A stretch of 64,000 nucleotides of DNA from an uncultured Oscillibacter sp. (GCA_910576865.1 CAJTKE010000017.1:1-64000); one strand, 5' to 3'; shown: positions 25,259 to 34,141, numbered from the stretch's first letter. A program made the numbers and translations. Notes: generated by a model not told the origin, from the sequence alone.

Positions 25259-27409
25259 TTATTTGATCCGCTCGCCCTTGGCCTCCTTGGCCTTGATCTC
25301 CCGGACGGCGTCCTTGTGGCTCAGGTTCACCCGGCCCTTCTCGTCGATGTCGGTGACCTTCACCCACATCATGTCCCCGATCTTGCAGGCGTCCTCCACC
25401 TTCTCGATCCGGTGCTCCGCCAGCTTGGAGATGTGGACCAGCCCGTCCTTGCCGGGGGCCAGCTCCACGAACGCGCCGAAGGTCATCAGCCGGACCACCC
25501 GGCCGTAGTACAGCGCGCCGATCTCGGGCACGAAGACGATGTCGTCAATGCACTTTCTCGCCGCGTCGCAGGAGTCCGCGTCCACGCCCGCGATGAAGAT
25601 GGTTCCGTCGTCGTTGATGTCGATCTTCGCCCCGGTGTCGGCCACGATCTTCTGGATGACCTTTCCGCCGGAGCCGATGACCTCCCGGATGCGGGAGGGG
25701 TCGATGTGCATGGTCAGCATCTTGGGGGCGTACCGGCTGACCTCCTTCCGGGGCTCGGCGATGGCGGGGAGCATGATCTGGTCCAGAATCTGGCAGCGCC
25801 CGTCATAGGTGATGTCCAGGGCGTTCCGGATGATCTCCATGGTCAGGCCGTCGTTTTTCAAATCCATCTGGATGGCGGTGATGCCCTTCTTGGTGCCCGC
25901 CACCTTGAAGTCCATCTCGCCGTGGAAGTCCTCCACGCCCTGGATGTCGATGAAGGTGGTGAACCAGCCGTCGTCGTCCTGGATCAAGCCGCAGGAGATG
26001 CCGGCTACCGGGGCCTTGATGGGCACGCCGGCGTCCATCAGCGCCAGGGTGGAGCCGCAGACGGAGCCCTGGGAGGTGGAGCCGTTGGAGCTCACCACCT
26101 CGCTGACCACCCGGATGGCGTAGGGGAACTTCTCAACGTCCGGAATCACGGGCAGCAGGGCCCGCTCGGCCAGAGCCCCGTGGCCGATCTCCCGCCGCCC
26201 GGGGGAGCGGGCGGGCTTGGCCTCGCCGACGCTGTAGCCGGGGAAGTTGTAGTGGTGCATATAGCGCTTCTCCGTCTCCTCCCAGATGGTGTCCAGCTTC
26301 TGGTTGGCGGAGAGGGTGTCCAGGGTGACAACAGACAGCACCTGGGTCTGTCCCCGGGTGAAGAGGCCGGAGCCGTGGGCCCGGGGCAGGATGCCGACCT
26401 CGGAGGCCAGGGGACGGATTTCATTCTTCTGCCGCCCGTCGACGCGGTGTCCCTCCAGCAGCCAGGCCTTCACGATCTTCTTCTGGAACTTGTAGGTGAT
26501 CTCGTCCAGGTACTTGTCCATCTCGGGATACTCGTCCAGGAACAGCTCGTGCCACTTCTCGATGAGGGCGTTCCATCGGGTCTCCCGGACGTTTTTGTCG
26601 TCGGTGTCCATGGCCGCCTTGGCGTCCTCCATGGTGGCGGAGACGATTTTCTCAAACAGCTCCTCGTCGAAGTCGGCGTGGGGATAGTCGAACTTCTCCT
26701 TGCCGATCTCGGAGACCATCCGGTTGATGAGGGCCACCTGCTTCTGGTTTTCCTCGTGGGCCATCTGGATGGCCTTGAACATGGTGTCGTTGTCCACCTC
26801 GTTGGCCCCGGCCTCGATCATGACCACCTTTTCCCCGGTGGAGACCACGGTGACGTCCAGGTCGGAGACCTTCCGCTCCTCGCTGGTGGGGTTGAAGATC
26901 AGCTTGCCGTCCACGAGGCCCACCTTCACCGCCCCCACGGGGCCGTGCCAGGGGATGTCGGAGATGGCCAGGGCCGCGGACGCGCCGATGAGGCCGCAGA
27001 TCTCGGGAGAGCAGTCGTGGTCCACGCTCATGACCGTGGCCATGATGGACACGTCATTCCGGAAGTCGTGGGGGAACAAGGGCCGGATGGGCCGGTCGAT
27101 GACCCGGCTGGTGAGGACGCCCTTCTCGCCGGGGCGGCCCTCCCGGCGGTTGAAGCTGCCGGGGATGCGGCCCACGGAATAGAGCTTCTCCTCGAAGTCC
27201 ACGCTGAGGGGGAAGAAGTCGATGCCGTCCCGGGGCCGGGCGGAGGCCGTGGCGCAGACCAGGACCCGGGTGTCGCCGTAGCCCACCATGACGGCGGCGT
27301 TACTAAGCTCGGCCAGCTTCCCGACCTCCAGGGTCAGGGGCCGGCCCGCCAGGGTCATCTCGTACTTGCGGTAGTGGGGGAACTGCCTCTGGGTGATGAT
27401 GGTAGACAT
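25259..27409 (-). CDS. pnp: Polyribonucleotide nucleotidyltransferase
   Basis: 716 residues. PNPase degrades RNA 3' to 5' with phosphate. Two RNase PH-like domains (about 10-230 and 310-550), the second with the active-site GSTLALMDAGVPI and DFKVAGTKKGITAIQMD; KH domain with IGSGGKVIQ (about 565) and S1 domain (about 625-700). AAGGAG lies seven bases before the ATG at 27407-27409. rpsO is directly upstream, the common bacterial order. A long stem in its leader (27437-27515) suggests autoregulation. Confidence 0.96.
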   Translation of the reverse strand: MSTIITQRQFPHYRKYEMTLAGRPLTLEVGKLAELSNAAVMVGYGDTRVLVCATASARPRDGIDFFPLSVDFEEKLYSVGRIPGSFNRREGRPGEKGVLTSRVIDRPIRPLFPHDFRNDVSIMATVMSVDHDCSPEICGLIGASAALAISDIPWHGPVGAVKVGLVDGKLIFNPTSEERKVSDLDVTVVSTGEKVVMIEAGANEVDNDTMFKAIQMAHEENQKQVALINRMVSEIGKEKFDYPHADFDEELFEKIVSATMEDAKAAMDTDDKNVRETRWNALIEKWHELFLDEYPEMDKYLDEITYKFQKKIVKAWLLEGHRVDGRQKNEIRPLASEVGILPRAHGSGLFTRGQTQVLSVVTLDTLSANQKLDTIWEETEKRYMHHYNFPGYSVGEAKPARSPGRREIGHGALAERALLPVIPDVEKFPYAIRVVSEVVSSNGSTSQGSVCGSTLALMDAGVPIKAPVAGISCGLIQDDDGWFTTFIDIQGVEDFHGEMDFKVAGTKKGITAIQMDLKNDGLTMEIIRNALDITYDGRCQILDQIMLPAIAEPRKEVSRYAPKMLTMHIDPSRIREVIGSGGKVIQKIVADTGAKIDINDDGTIFIAGVDADSCDAARKCIDDIVFVPEIGALYYGRVVRLMTFGAFVELAPGKDGLVHISKLAEHRIEKVEDACKIGDMMWVKVTDIDEKGRVNLSHKDAVREIKAKEAKGERIK

Positions 27410-27436
27410 AGATACGCTCCTTTTCTTTTGTCGTCC

Positions 27437-27515
27437 GGGAGCGGTCCTTTTCGTATTTGAACCTTCGTCCAGGCCTCCCTGGGCAAACGTTCAAACACAA
27501 AAAGCAACGGCTCCC
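27437..27515 (-). promoter_or_regulatory. Long stem-loop in the pnp leader
   Basis: GGGAGC...GCTCCC encloses a nearly continuous duplex, including TTTGAAC with GTTCAAA and CTTTTTGT with an A-rich complement, and a cagg/cctg apex. In E. coli, RNase III cuts a comparable leader stem and PNPase then destabilises its own mRNA. The same use here is inference. The rest of the 240-base gap to rpsO holds a second stem (about 27554-27582) and the rpsO terminator. Confidence 0.6.
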
Positions 27516-27620
27516 GTCATGGTGAACTGATTCAACGGGAAGGAAGGGTGTGTGCGGGAAACCCAGGAGGGGTTTCCTGCACCATTTCAATCATGACTTT
27601 TCAAAACTGTAAGTTTCGAA

Positions 27621-27650
27621 AAGGGCGGCGGAAACCGCCGCCCCTTTTTT
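27621..27650 (-). terminator. Terminator between rpsO and pnp
   Basis: Stem GGGCGGCGG/CCGCCGCCC with a three-base loop, followed by TTTT on the minus strand. Read-through may still feed pnp. Confidence 0.75.
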
Positions 27651-27651
27651 C

Positions 27652-27918
27652 TCACTTACGGATGCCCAGCTTGGCGATGAGGGCGCGGTAACGCTCCACG
27701 TCCTTCTTCTGGAGGTAGTCCAGAAGGCTGCGGCGCTTGCCGACCATCTTCAGGAGGCCCCGGTTGGAGTGCTTGTCCTGGGGGTTGGCCCGCATGTGCT
27801 CGGTGAGCACGTTGATGCGCTCGGTGAGGATGGCGATCTGGACCTCGGGAGAGCCGGTGTCGGTCTCGTGGGTCCGGTTGGCGTTGATGATGGCGGTCTT
27901 TTCTTCCTTGCGAAGCAT
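27652..27918 (-). CDS. rpsO: Ribosomal protein S15
   Basis: 88 residues, the standard length. It binds the central domain of 16S rRNA in the 30S platform. HETDTGSPEVQIAILTERI and KHSNRGLLKMVGKRRSLLDYL are the diagnostic blocks. The ATG at 27916-27918 follows AAAGGTGG; an upstream in-frame extension lacks a ribosome site. The leader of roughly 107 bases could hold an S15 binding structure, which is common but differs between phyla. Confidence 0.97.
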   Translation of the reverse strand: MLRKEEKTAIINANRTHETDTGSPEVQIAILTERINVLTEHMRANPQDKHSNRGLLKMVGKRRSLLDYLQKKDVERYRALIAKLGIRK

Positions 27919-28031
27919 GTGTGGTTTCCACCTTTCCAATATGATTCCCCGCGGGGCTGTGCTCCGGGCCGGTGAAGCTCCTCGAAACAAAGCTCCGGGG
28001 CGTGTTTTCCGCCTGACCGGCGGACTCCGTT

Positions 28032-28060
28032 ACTATATCATAGGGATTTCCCGTTGTAAA
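28032..28060 (-). promoter_or_regulatory. Sigma-A promoter of rpsO
   Basis: Minus strand TTTACA (28055-28060), 17 bases, TATAGT (28032-28037). Confidence 0.75.
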
Positions 28061-28133
28061 GGGCCAATTCATGATTTTGGCGCCCTCCCGGGGAAAATTT
28101 TCCCCGCCGGCGAGAAAAATTCCCCTCCTCCCC

Positions 28134-28182
28134 TTGACAAACCCGGCATACTGTGTTAATTTTCTTAATACAGTTAATACAG
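28134..28182 (+). promoter_or_regulatory. Promoter and operator of the YtrA-like operon
   Basis: TTGACA (28134-28139), 17 bases, TAATTT (28157-28162). A near-perfect inverted repeat ACTGTGTTAA-N5-TTAATACAGT (28150-28174) covers the -10, and a further TTAATACAG half-site follows directly. This is the expected place for autorepression by the GntR/YtrA protein encoded next. Confidence 0.75.
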
Positions 28183-28232
28183 TTCACCAATACAGCAGCG
28201 GCGGGCATCCGCCGCGGAAGGGAAGGTATGCG

Positions 28233-28631
28233 GTGATCAGCCTCAACTATCGGGACTCCCGGCCCATCTATGAACAGATCAAGGACGGGCTCCGCAAGCT
28301 GATCGTCACCGGGGCCATCGGGACGGACGAGAAGCTCCCCTCGGTCCGGTCCCTGGCGACGCAGCTGTCCATCAACCCCAACACCATCCAGCGGGCCTAC
28401 AACGAGCTGGAGGGCGAGGGGTACATCTATTCCGTCCCCGGCAAGGGCAGCTTCGCCACCGGAGACCCGGACGCCGACGCGTCCCGCCGGGAGGAGCTCC
28501 GGGAAAAACTCCGGGAGCTGCTGGCGGAGCTCCGGTATCTCGGCGTCAGCCAGGAAGAGCTTCGGTCTCTTCTTGAAGAAGAGACCCCCGGCGGGTTCCC
28601 CGCCGGGGGAGACAAGGAGGGAAGAATATGA
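28233..28631 (+). CDS. GntR family regulator, YtrA subfamily
   Basis: 132 residues from a GTG at 28233. The winged helix (about 10-75) contains the GntR signature PIYEQIKDGLRKLIVTGAI...LPSVRSLA split over residues 9-45; the short C-terminal helix pair is typical of YtrA members, which lack an effector domain. It overlaps the next gene by four bases (ATGA). YtrA-type repressors control ABC transporters induced by cell-envelope antibiotics in Bacillus; the ligand here is unknown. Confidence 0.88.
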   Translation: MISLNYRDSRPIYEQIKDGLRKLIVTGAIGTDEKLPSVRSLATQLSINPNTIQRAYNELEGEGYIYSVPGKGSFATGDPDADASRREELREKLRELLAELRYLGVSQEELRSLLEEETPGGFPAGGDKEGRI

Positions 28632-29521
28632 TAAAGATTGAAAACGCCGTGAAGCGCTTCGACGGCTTCGCCGCCCTGGACGCCGTGAGCCTCAGCGTCC
28701 CGGCGGGCAGCGTGTATGGCCTGGTGGGCCCCAACGGCGCGGGGAAATCCACCCTCATCCGGTGCCTGACGGGCATCTACCGCCCCGACGAGGGGAAGCT
28801 GACCATCGACGCCGAGCCCGTCTGGGAGAACGAGGCCCTGAAGGCCCGGGTCGCCGCCATCCCCGACGACTGGTACTATTTCCCCCAGGCCAGCATCCGG
28901 GACATGTGCCGGTTCTACCGGGGCTTCTACCCCAGCTTCTCCATGGAGCGCTATGAGAAGCTGAAGGAGGTCTTCGAGATCGACGAGAAGCGGGTGCTCC
29001 GCCGCCTGAGCAAGGGCATGCAGAAGCAGGCCGCGTTCTGGCTGGCCCTCAGCGCCATGCCGGACTACTTGGTCCTCGACGAGCCGGTGGACGGCCTGGA
29101 CCCCGTCATGCGGCGGCAGGTCTGGTCCCTGGTGCTGGGGGACGTCAGCCAGCGGGGGACCACGGTCCTCGTCTCCTCCCACAACCTCCGGGAGCTGGAG
29201 GACGTCTGCGACCACGTGGGCATCCTGGACCACGGGAAGGTCCTGCTGGAGCGGTCCCTGGCCCAGCTCCAGGACAACATGGTCAAGCTCCAGGTGGTCT
29301 TCAAGGACGGCGGGGACGTGCCGGAGGACCTGGAGGTCCTCCACGCCTCCAAGGTGGGGCGCATCCACACCCTGATCATGCGCATGAGCGCGGCGGAGGC
29401 GCAGAACCGCCTGGCGGTCTACGAGCCCATGCTGGTGGACGCCGTGCCGCTGACCCTGGAGGAAATCTTCATCTATGAGTTGGGAGGCGCCGACTATGCG
29501 GTCAAAGACATCGTACTTTAA
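28628..29521 (+). CDS. ABC transporter ATP-binding protein
   Basis: 297 residues, soluble. Walker A GPNGAGKST (about 38), signature LSKGMQKQ (about 128, a degenerate LSGGQ), Walker B YLVLDEPVDGLDP (about 148), H-loop SSHNL. It powers the ABC-2 permease encoded next; the pair is of the YtrBC type with an exporter-like design. Translation is coupled to the regulator upstream. Confidence 0.9.
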   Translation: MIKIENAVKRFDGFAALDAVSLSVPAGSVYGLVGPNGAGKSTLIRCLTGIYRPDEGKLTIDAEPVWENEALKARVAAIPDDWYYFPQASIRDMCRFYRGFYPSFSMERYEKLKEVFEIDEKRVLRRLSKGMQKQAAFWLALSAMPDYLVLDEPVDGLDPVMRRQVWSLVLGDVSQRGTTVLVSSHNLRELEDVCDHVGILDHGKVLLERSLAQLQDNMVKLQVVFKDGGDVPEDLEVLHASKVGRIHTLIMRMSAAEAQNRLAVYEPMLVDAVPLTLEEIFIYELGGADYAVKDIVL

Positions 29522-31553
29522 CGGGACCCTCTTCAAGAAGAACCTGGCCCGGTTCTGGCCCCTGTGGGGCGGCACGTCCTTTATCGGGGCGTTGTTCCCC
29601 CTGGCCTTTCTCACCATCCTTATCCGGGAGCACAGCTTCTTCGGGGAGCCCATGAACGACCCCCTGTCCGTCACCGCGGGCTATTACTCGGTGGTGGCCT
29701 GGATCATCCCCATCCTCTCCCTGCTGTACGCGGTCCTGTGCGCCCTGGCGGCGTGGGGCTGGCTGTACAACCCCCGGAGCGTGGGGCTTTACCACTCCCT
29801 GCCAATCACCCGGAAGGGCCTCTTCGCCACGGACTTCCTCTCCGGCATGGCCATGATGCTGATCCCCTACGCCGTCACCGGAGGCCTGGCCATCCTGGTC
29901 TCCGCCGTGGTGGGCGGCGTGGAGCCCGTGGGCCTGGCGGTGACCATCCTCAGCGTCCTGGGAATGAGCTTTTTCTACTTCGCCTCCGCCACGGCGGTGG
30001 TGTTTATCACCGGCAACCCCTTCGCCTTCGCGGCCCTCTACTTTATCTTCCACTTCATCGCCGCCGGGATGGAGTGGCTGGTCACCCGGCTCATGACCAT
30101 GTTCTACTTCGGCGTGTCCCGGTCCTATCAGGGGGTTATTGAGTTTCTGAGCCCCACCATGTACCTGACCCGCAAGCTGAACGTGGACACGGAGTATACG
30201 CAGATCATCAATGCCGAGGGATGGGAGGAGGAATCCGTCCTGGCCTCCGTCACCCTGGTCAACGGCTGGCTCATCGCGGTCTACGCCCTGGCAGGCGTGG
30301 TCCTGCTGGCCTTCGCCTGGGGCCTGTACCGCCGGAGGCGGAGCGAGAGCGCCGGGGACGTGGTGGCCGTTGGGTGGATGAAGCCTGTGTTCCGCTACGG
30401 CGTGGCCCTCTGCGTCGCCCTGGCCGGGGGCATGGCCCTCTACGCCCTGTTCTTCGACAGCTACTACCGCACCGCCGCGGCGCCCATGGCGGTGTGCATG
30501 GCCGTGGCCGGTCTCATCGGGTACTACATCGCCTCCATGCTCCTTAGTAAGTCCCTCCGGGTCTTCCGGGGCACCTGGAAGGGGGCCCTGGCCACGCTGC
30601 TTGCCTCCGTCGCGCTGTGCTTCGCCGTGGCGGCGGACCCCCTCGGCATGGAGACCTGGACGCCCCCGGCGGAACAGGTCCAGGCGGTCCGGTTCTGGCT
30701 CCACGGGTGGAACGGCTCCGGCATCAGCGTCGCGCTGGATGACCCCGCCGCCATCCGGCAGGTCCTGGAGGTCCACCGGGCCATCGTGTCGGAGCGGGAC
30801 GTCCTGGACCAGGACCTGGACCGCTTTGAGGCGGAGACCTGGAGCATCTATTTCGACCTGGATTTCTATGAGGACCCGGAAGACTTCAACGGGCGGATTA
30901 ACCGCAATTACAACAACCTCCCCTGCAATCAGGCCCTGTTGGAGCAGTCGGAGGCCCTGCAAAAGCTGACGGCTCTGGCCTCCGACCCCCTCATCCAGGA
31001 GGCCAACATCTTCGACGGGGTCTCCGGGGAGGACGTGGAGGCCCGCCTCACCGGCGGCTACGCCTCCAGCCTCTACAACCTGAACACCAAGAACCCGGAG
31101 CAGCTGGACCTGACCCTGGACCAGGCCAAGGTCCTGGAAGCCGCCATCCGGCGGGACATCCAGGCGGGGCACTTCGGAAGGACCATGTTCATGCTGGACG
31201 ACGGCTATGAGAAGGCCGCCTACACCGCGGACCTGGATCTCTATTACTCCGTCACCGACCTGGACCGTCCCCAGGCAGGCCCCCACTCCCAGACCGTCTC
31301 CCTGAGCCTCTCCGCCTACTGCACGGAGACCCTGAAGGCCCTGGAGGAGCTGGGTATCGTGAACGAGACCCGAAAGCTCCTGACCTACGCGGAGCGGAAC
31401 GCCCTGGAGAACGGGGAGAAGGGGATTCCCTACACCTACGACGACCCCTACACCGGTTATTACGAAGAGGGCTTTTTCCCCGCCGATACGGTCTACCCCG
31501 GGGACGCCTACGTCTACCCCGGGGAGGAGGTCGACGCTGCGCTGCTCCATTGA
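29496..31553 (+). CDS. ABC-2 permease with a large C-terminal extracytoplasmic domain
   Basis: 685 residues from the ATG at 29496 (GGGAGG eight bases upstream), overlapping the ATPase gene. About eight membrane segments in residues 15-375, then a ~300-residue soluble region beginning after SVALCFAVAADPLGMETWTPP that matches my memory of the DUF6449 region found in YtrC-like permeases. The soluble part probably lies outside the membrane and may sense or bind the substrate. Its substrate is unknown; with a YtrA regulator, envelope stress or peptide antibiotics is the likely theme. Confidence 0.85.
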   Translation: MRSKTSYFNGTLFKKNLARFWPLWGGTSFIGALFPLAFLTILIREHSFFGEPMNDPLSVTAGYYSVVAWIIPILSLLYAVLCALAAWGWLYNPRSVGLYHSLPITRKGLFATDFLSGMAMMLIPYAVTGGLAILVSAVVGGVEPVGLAVTILSVLGMSFFYFASATAVVFITGNPFAFAALYFIFHFIAAGMEWLVTRLMTMFYFGVSRSYQGVIEFLSPTMYLTRKLNVDTEYTQIINAEGWEEESVLASVTLVNGWLIAVYALAGVVLLAFAWGLYRRRRSESAGDVVAVGWMKPVFRYGVALCVALAGGMALYALFFDSYYRTAAAPMAVCMAVAGLIGYYIASMLLSKSLRVFRGTWKGALATLLASVALCFAVAADPLGMETWTPPAEQVQAVRFWLHGWNGSGISVALDDPAAIRQVLEVHRAIVSERDVLDQDLDRFEAETWSIYFDLDFYEDPEDFNGRINRNYNNLPCNQALLEQSEALQKLTALASDPLIQEANIFDGVSGEDVEARLTGGYASSLYNLNTKNPEQLDLTLDQAKVLEAAIRRDIQAGHFGRTMFMLDDGYEKAAYTADLDLYYSVTDLDRPQAGPHSQTVSLSLSAYCTETLKALEELGIVNETRKLLTYAERNALENGEKGIPYTYDDPYTGYYEEGFFPADTVYPGDAYVYPGEEVDAALLH

Positions 31554-31671
31554 CCCGGGAGGGGGGCGAAAAAAATTTTTAAAAAATTTTCCGTTGGAGT
31601 GAAACAAAACCGCCTCCCAAATCGTCTTATATAATAGACGACAAGTGCCAACGAGAAAGGAGCCTCCCCCT

Positions 31672-31842
31672 ATGGAGCAAACAACAACCGCCCAGAACCT
31701 CTGGCGCGTCTGGGTCGACACCCGCCGCCGCATCGTGTCCTTCCATGAGGAGGAGGACTGCAAGCTGCTGGAGTTCCGCAGCCGGGAATTGTTTTTCAGC
31801 TGCATTGAGCAGTACACCGGAATGCAGTACCGCTATCAATAA
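31672..31842 (+). CDS. 56-residue conserved hypothetical protein
   Basis: Starts at the ATG at 31672 after AAAGGAG; begins MEQTTTAQNLWRVWVDTRRR, ends in IEQYTGMQYRYQ. No membrane segment or known motif. It has its own -10 TATAAT (31630-31635) and a strong terminator right after the stop, so it is a real independent unit. I recall similar short proteins in Oscillospiraceae without function. An A/T-rich run (31568-31592) lies upstream. Confidence 0.7.
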   Translation: MEQTTTAQNLWRVWVDTRRRIVSFHEEEDCKLLEFRSRELFFSCIEQYTGMQYRYQ

Positions 31843-31844
31843 AA

Positions 31845-31877
31845 GAGAGGGAGGCCGGGCCTCCCTCTCTTTTTGTG
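31845..31877. terminator. Bidirectional terminator
   Basis: Stem AGAGAGGGAGGC with its complement, followed by TTTTT on the plus strand and preceded by AAAA; separates convergent genes. Confidence 0.85.
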
Positions 31878-31887
31878 CGCCTGTATC

Positions 31888-32622
31888 CTATACAATGAAG
31901 CCCCCGTCCGCCGTCAGCACCTGCCCGGTAATAAAGGACGCCCGGTCCGAGGCCAGGAAGGCCACCGCCTCCGCGATGTCCTCCGGCGTCCCCAGGCGGC
32001 CCAGGGGGGTCTCCTCCACCAGCATTGCCCGGGTTTCCTCCCCCAGGCGGCGGACCATGTCCGTCTCCACGCAGCCCGGGGCCACGCAGTTCACCCGGAT
32101 GCCGGAGGGGGCCAGCTCCAGGGCCAGGGACCGGGTCAGGCCGATGAGGCCCGCCTTGGCGGCGGCGTAGGCCGTCTCGCAGCTGGCCCCCCGGAGGCCC
32201 CACATGGAGGAGATGTTCACAACGCACCCCCGCTTCGCGTCCAGCATGTGGGGCAGGACGGCCTGAATGGCGTTCCGGGGCCCGGTGAGGTTCACCGCCA
32301 GCACCCGGTTCCACGCCGCGTCGTCCACATCCTGAAAGAGGCCGTACTGGGAGACGCCGGCGTTGTTCACCAGCAGCTCCACGGGGCCCAGGGCCTCCGA
32401 CGCGGCCCGGACCATGGATTCCACCGCCTCCCGGTCCGCCACGTCGGCCTGGAAGGCCATGGCGGCATGGCCCCGGGCCCGGAGCTCCGAGACCAGCGCC
32501 TCGGCGGCGTCCCGGCGCTGGAGGTAGTTGACACAGACGGGCCAGCCCTCCCTTGCCAGGGCGGCGGCAATGGCCCGCCCGATGCCCCGGGAGGCCCCGG
32601 TGACCAGGGCGGATCTTCTCAT
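31888..32622 (-). CDS. Short-chain dehydrogenase/reductase (FabG/YmfI-like)
   Basis: 244 residues from the ATG at 32620-32622 (AAGGAG eight bases before); the longer frame upstream has no ribosome site. Classical SDR: TGASRGIGRA (cofactor), NNAGV, catalytic Ser in NISSMWG, YAAAK. C-terminal PLGRLGTPEDIAEAVAFLASDRASFITGQVL is FabG-like. It could be 3-oxoacyl-ACP reductase or the EF-P 5-aminopentanone reductase (YmfI), which the N-terminal VTGASRGIGRAIAAALAREG also fits; there is no fatty-acid gene nearby to favour FabG. Monocistronic. Confidence 0.85.
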   Translation of the reverse strand: MRRSALVTGASRGIGRAIAAALAREGWPVCVNYLQRRDAAEALVSELRARGHAAMAFQADVADREAVESMVRAASEALGPVELLVNNAGVSQYGLFQDVDDAAWNRVLAVNLTGPRNAIQAVLPHMLDAKRGCVVNISSMWGLRGASCETAYAAAKAGLIGLTRSLALELAPSGIRVNCVAPGCVETDMVRRLGEETRAMLVEETPLGRLGTPEDIAEAVAFLASDRASFITGQVLTADGGFIV

Positions 32623-32690
32623 GGAACCAGCTCCTTTTTCCCTTGATGGGGGCAGTATAGCAGAAAAAGAAGAAAAGCGCAAGAAAGGGC

Positions 32691-32719
32691 TTGACAAACG
32701 GGAGCGGTTCGTGTATCTT
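32691..32719 (+). promoter_or_regulatory. Promoter of the tRNA gene
   Basis: TTGACA (32691-32696), 17 bases, TATCTT (32714-32719), 15 bases before the tRNA 5' end. Confidence 0.8.
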
Positions 32720-32734
32720 ATATGTGTTCGCTTC

Positions 32735-32811
32735 GGACGATTAGCTCAGCTGGCTAGAGCACCTGCTTGACGTGCAGGGGGTCACAGGTTCGAGTCCTGT
32801 ATCGTCCACCA
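32735..32811 (+). tRNA. tRNA-Val (anticodon GAC)
   Basis: 77 bases including encoded CCA. Acceptor GGACGAT pairs with ATCGTCC; anticodon stem CCTGC/GCAGG closes the loop TTGACGT with anticodon GAC; T arm ACAGG-TTCGAGT-CCTGT. All arms pair, so the gene looks functional. Confidence 0.97.
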
Positions 32812-32848
32812 AAAGGAAAAGCACGCCTTTGGCGTGCTTTTCCTTTTG
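32811..32848 (+). terminator. Terminator after tRNA-Val
   Basis: A 17-bp stem AAAAGGAAAAGCACGCC with its complement starts directly at the CCA end and ends in TTTT. Confidence 0.85.
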
Positions 32849-32904
32849 GTGGACAAGCGGTCCGCTCTGCGAACCGCTCCCGCCTCCGGCGGGGCTTTAT
32901 TGCA

Positions 32905-32938
32905 CACGCGGGAAAAACCCGCCGTGGTTTTTCCCGCG
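32905..32938. repeat. 14-bp perfect hairpin in the tRNA-ilvE gap
   Basis: ACGCGGGAAAAACC and its complement flank a six-base loop. With the hairpin at 32996-33033 it fills the 240-base gap between tRNA-Val and the ilvE stop; no gene is visible in that gap. Confidence 0.5.
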
Positions 32939-32995
32939 TACACCCTTTTCCCCGCGAATTCCGAGGCGGCTCTGCTGGGGGTGGGACAAATATTG

Positions 32996-33036
32996 AAGGG
33001 CAGGGGGCGGCCTTGGGCCGCTTCCCTGCCCTTTTC
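32996..33036. terminator. Terminator of ilvE
   Basis: AAGGGCAGGG pairs with CCCTGCCCTT with inner GC pairs, 20 bases after the ilvE stop on the minus strand. Confidence 0.65.
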
Positions 33037-33055
33037 AACGCTTCTTCTGTTACGC

Positions 33056-34141
33056 TCAGGCCTGGCAGACGGGGACGATCCAGCCCTTGGTGTCGGGGAG
33101 CTTGCCCCACTGCATGCCGGTCATGGTGTCGTAGAGCTTCTGGGTCAGGGGGCCGATCTCGCCGCCATTGATGAAGGCGGACTGGTCCTCATAGTCCAGC
33201 TTCTTCACCGGGGAGACCACGGCGGCGGTGCCGGAGCCGAAGACCTCCTCCAGCTTGCCCTCCCGGGAGGCCTTCATGATGTCGTCGATGGCCAGCCTGC
33301 CCTCGATGACCTCATAGCCCCAGTCCCGCAGCAGCTCGATGATGGAGCGGCGGGTGACGCCGGGGAGGACGGTGCCGTCCTTGTCCTCGGCGGCGGCGGT
33401 GTAGAGCTTTCCGTCGATTTTGAAGAAGATGTTCATGGCGCCCACTTCTTCCACGTACTTCCGCTCCTGGCTGTCCAGCCACAGCACCTGGCTGTAACCC
33501 TTCTGCTCCGCCTTCTGGCCCGCCAGGAGGCTGACGGCGTAGTTCCCGCCGCACTTGGTGAAGCCGGTGCCGCCGGGGCAGGCGCGGACATAGGTGTCCT
33601 CCACGTAGATGTCCACCGGGGCCAGGCCCGCGGCGTAGTACGCGCCGGAGGGGGAGCAGATGATGATGAACTTGTAAGAGGTGGAGGCGTGGACGCCCAG
33701 CTGGGGCATGGTGGCGATGGTGTAGGGACGGATGTAGAGGGACGCGCCCTCGGAACGGGGCACCCAGTCCTTCTCCACCTCCACGATGGCCTTCACGGCC
33801 TGGACGAAGTCCTCCTCGGGGATGCGGGGGATGCAGAGGCGCTCGTGGGTGTTGTTCATCCGGCGGGCGTTGCAGTCCGGGCGGAAGAGCTGGATCTTGT
33901 TCTCCGCGGTGCGGTAGGCCTTCATGCCCTCGAAGCACTCCTGGGCGTAGTGGAACACCACGGCGGAGGGGTCCAGGGACAGAGGCCCGTAGGGGATGAT
34001 GCGGGCGTCGTGCCAGCCCTGTCCCTCGTCATAGTCCATGATGAACATGTGGTCGGTGAAGATTTTGCCGAAGCCCAGCTTGCTCTCGTCGACGGGTTTG
34101 GCCTTGGGGGCCGCGGTTTGGGTGATCTTGATATCCAGCAT
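33056..34141 (-). CDS. ilvE: Branched-chain amino acid aminotransferase
   Basis: 361 residues, fold type IV PLP enzyme. It interconverts valine, leucine and isoleucine with their 2-oxoacids using 2-oxoglutarate. The Schiff-base Lys is in ACPGGTGFTKCGGNYA near residue 195; EEVGAMNIFF near 235 and GTAAVVSPV near 310 are conserved. I start at the ATG at 34139-34141 (GGAGAG eight bases before) rather than the upstream GTG. A strong promoter is at 34218-34246; the leader contains a GC-rich hairpin. It would supply 2-oxoacids to the oxidoreductase operon 4 kb away. Confidence 0.94.
   Translation of the reverse strand: MLDIKITQTAAPKAKPVDESKLGFGKIFTDHMFIMDYDEGQGWHDARIIPYGPLSLDPSAVVFHYAQECFEGMKAYRTAENKIQLFRPDCNARRMNNTHERLCIPRIPEEDFVQAVKAIVEVEKDWVPRSEGASLYIRPYTIATMPQLGVHASTSYKFIIICSPSGAYYAAGLAPVDIYVEDTYVRACPGGTGFTKCGGNYAVSLLAGQKAEQKGYSQVLWLDSQERKYVEEVGAMNIFFKIDGKLYTAAAEDKDGTVLPGVTRRSIIELLRDWGYEVIEGRLAIDDIMKASREGKLEEVFGSGTAAVVSPVKKLDYEDQSAFINGGEIGPLTQKLYDTMTGMQWGKLPDTKGWIVPVCQA

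Noticed and set aside
25316..27460. 714-codon frame antisense to pnp
   Set aside because: Shadow of a highly conserved gene; repetitive HVHD/GDV composition without start signals.
29502..31817. 771-codon frame antisense to the ABC-2 permease
   Set aside because: Shadow; the sense strand has membrane helices, coupling to the ATPase gene and a ribosome site.
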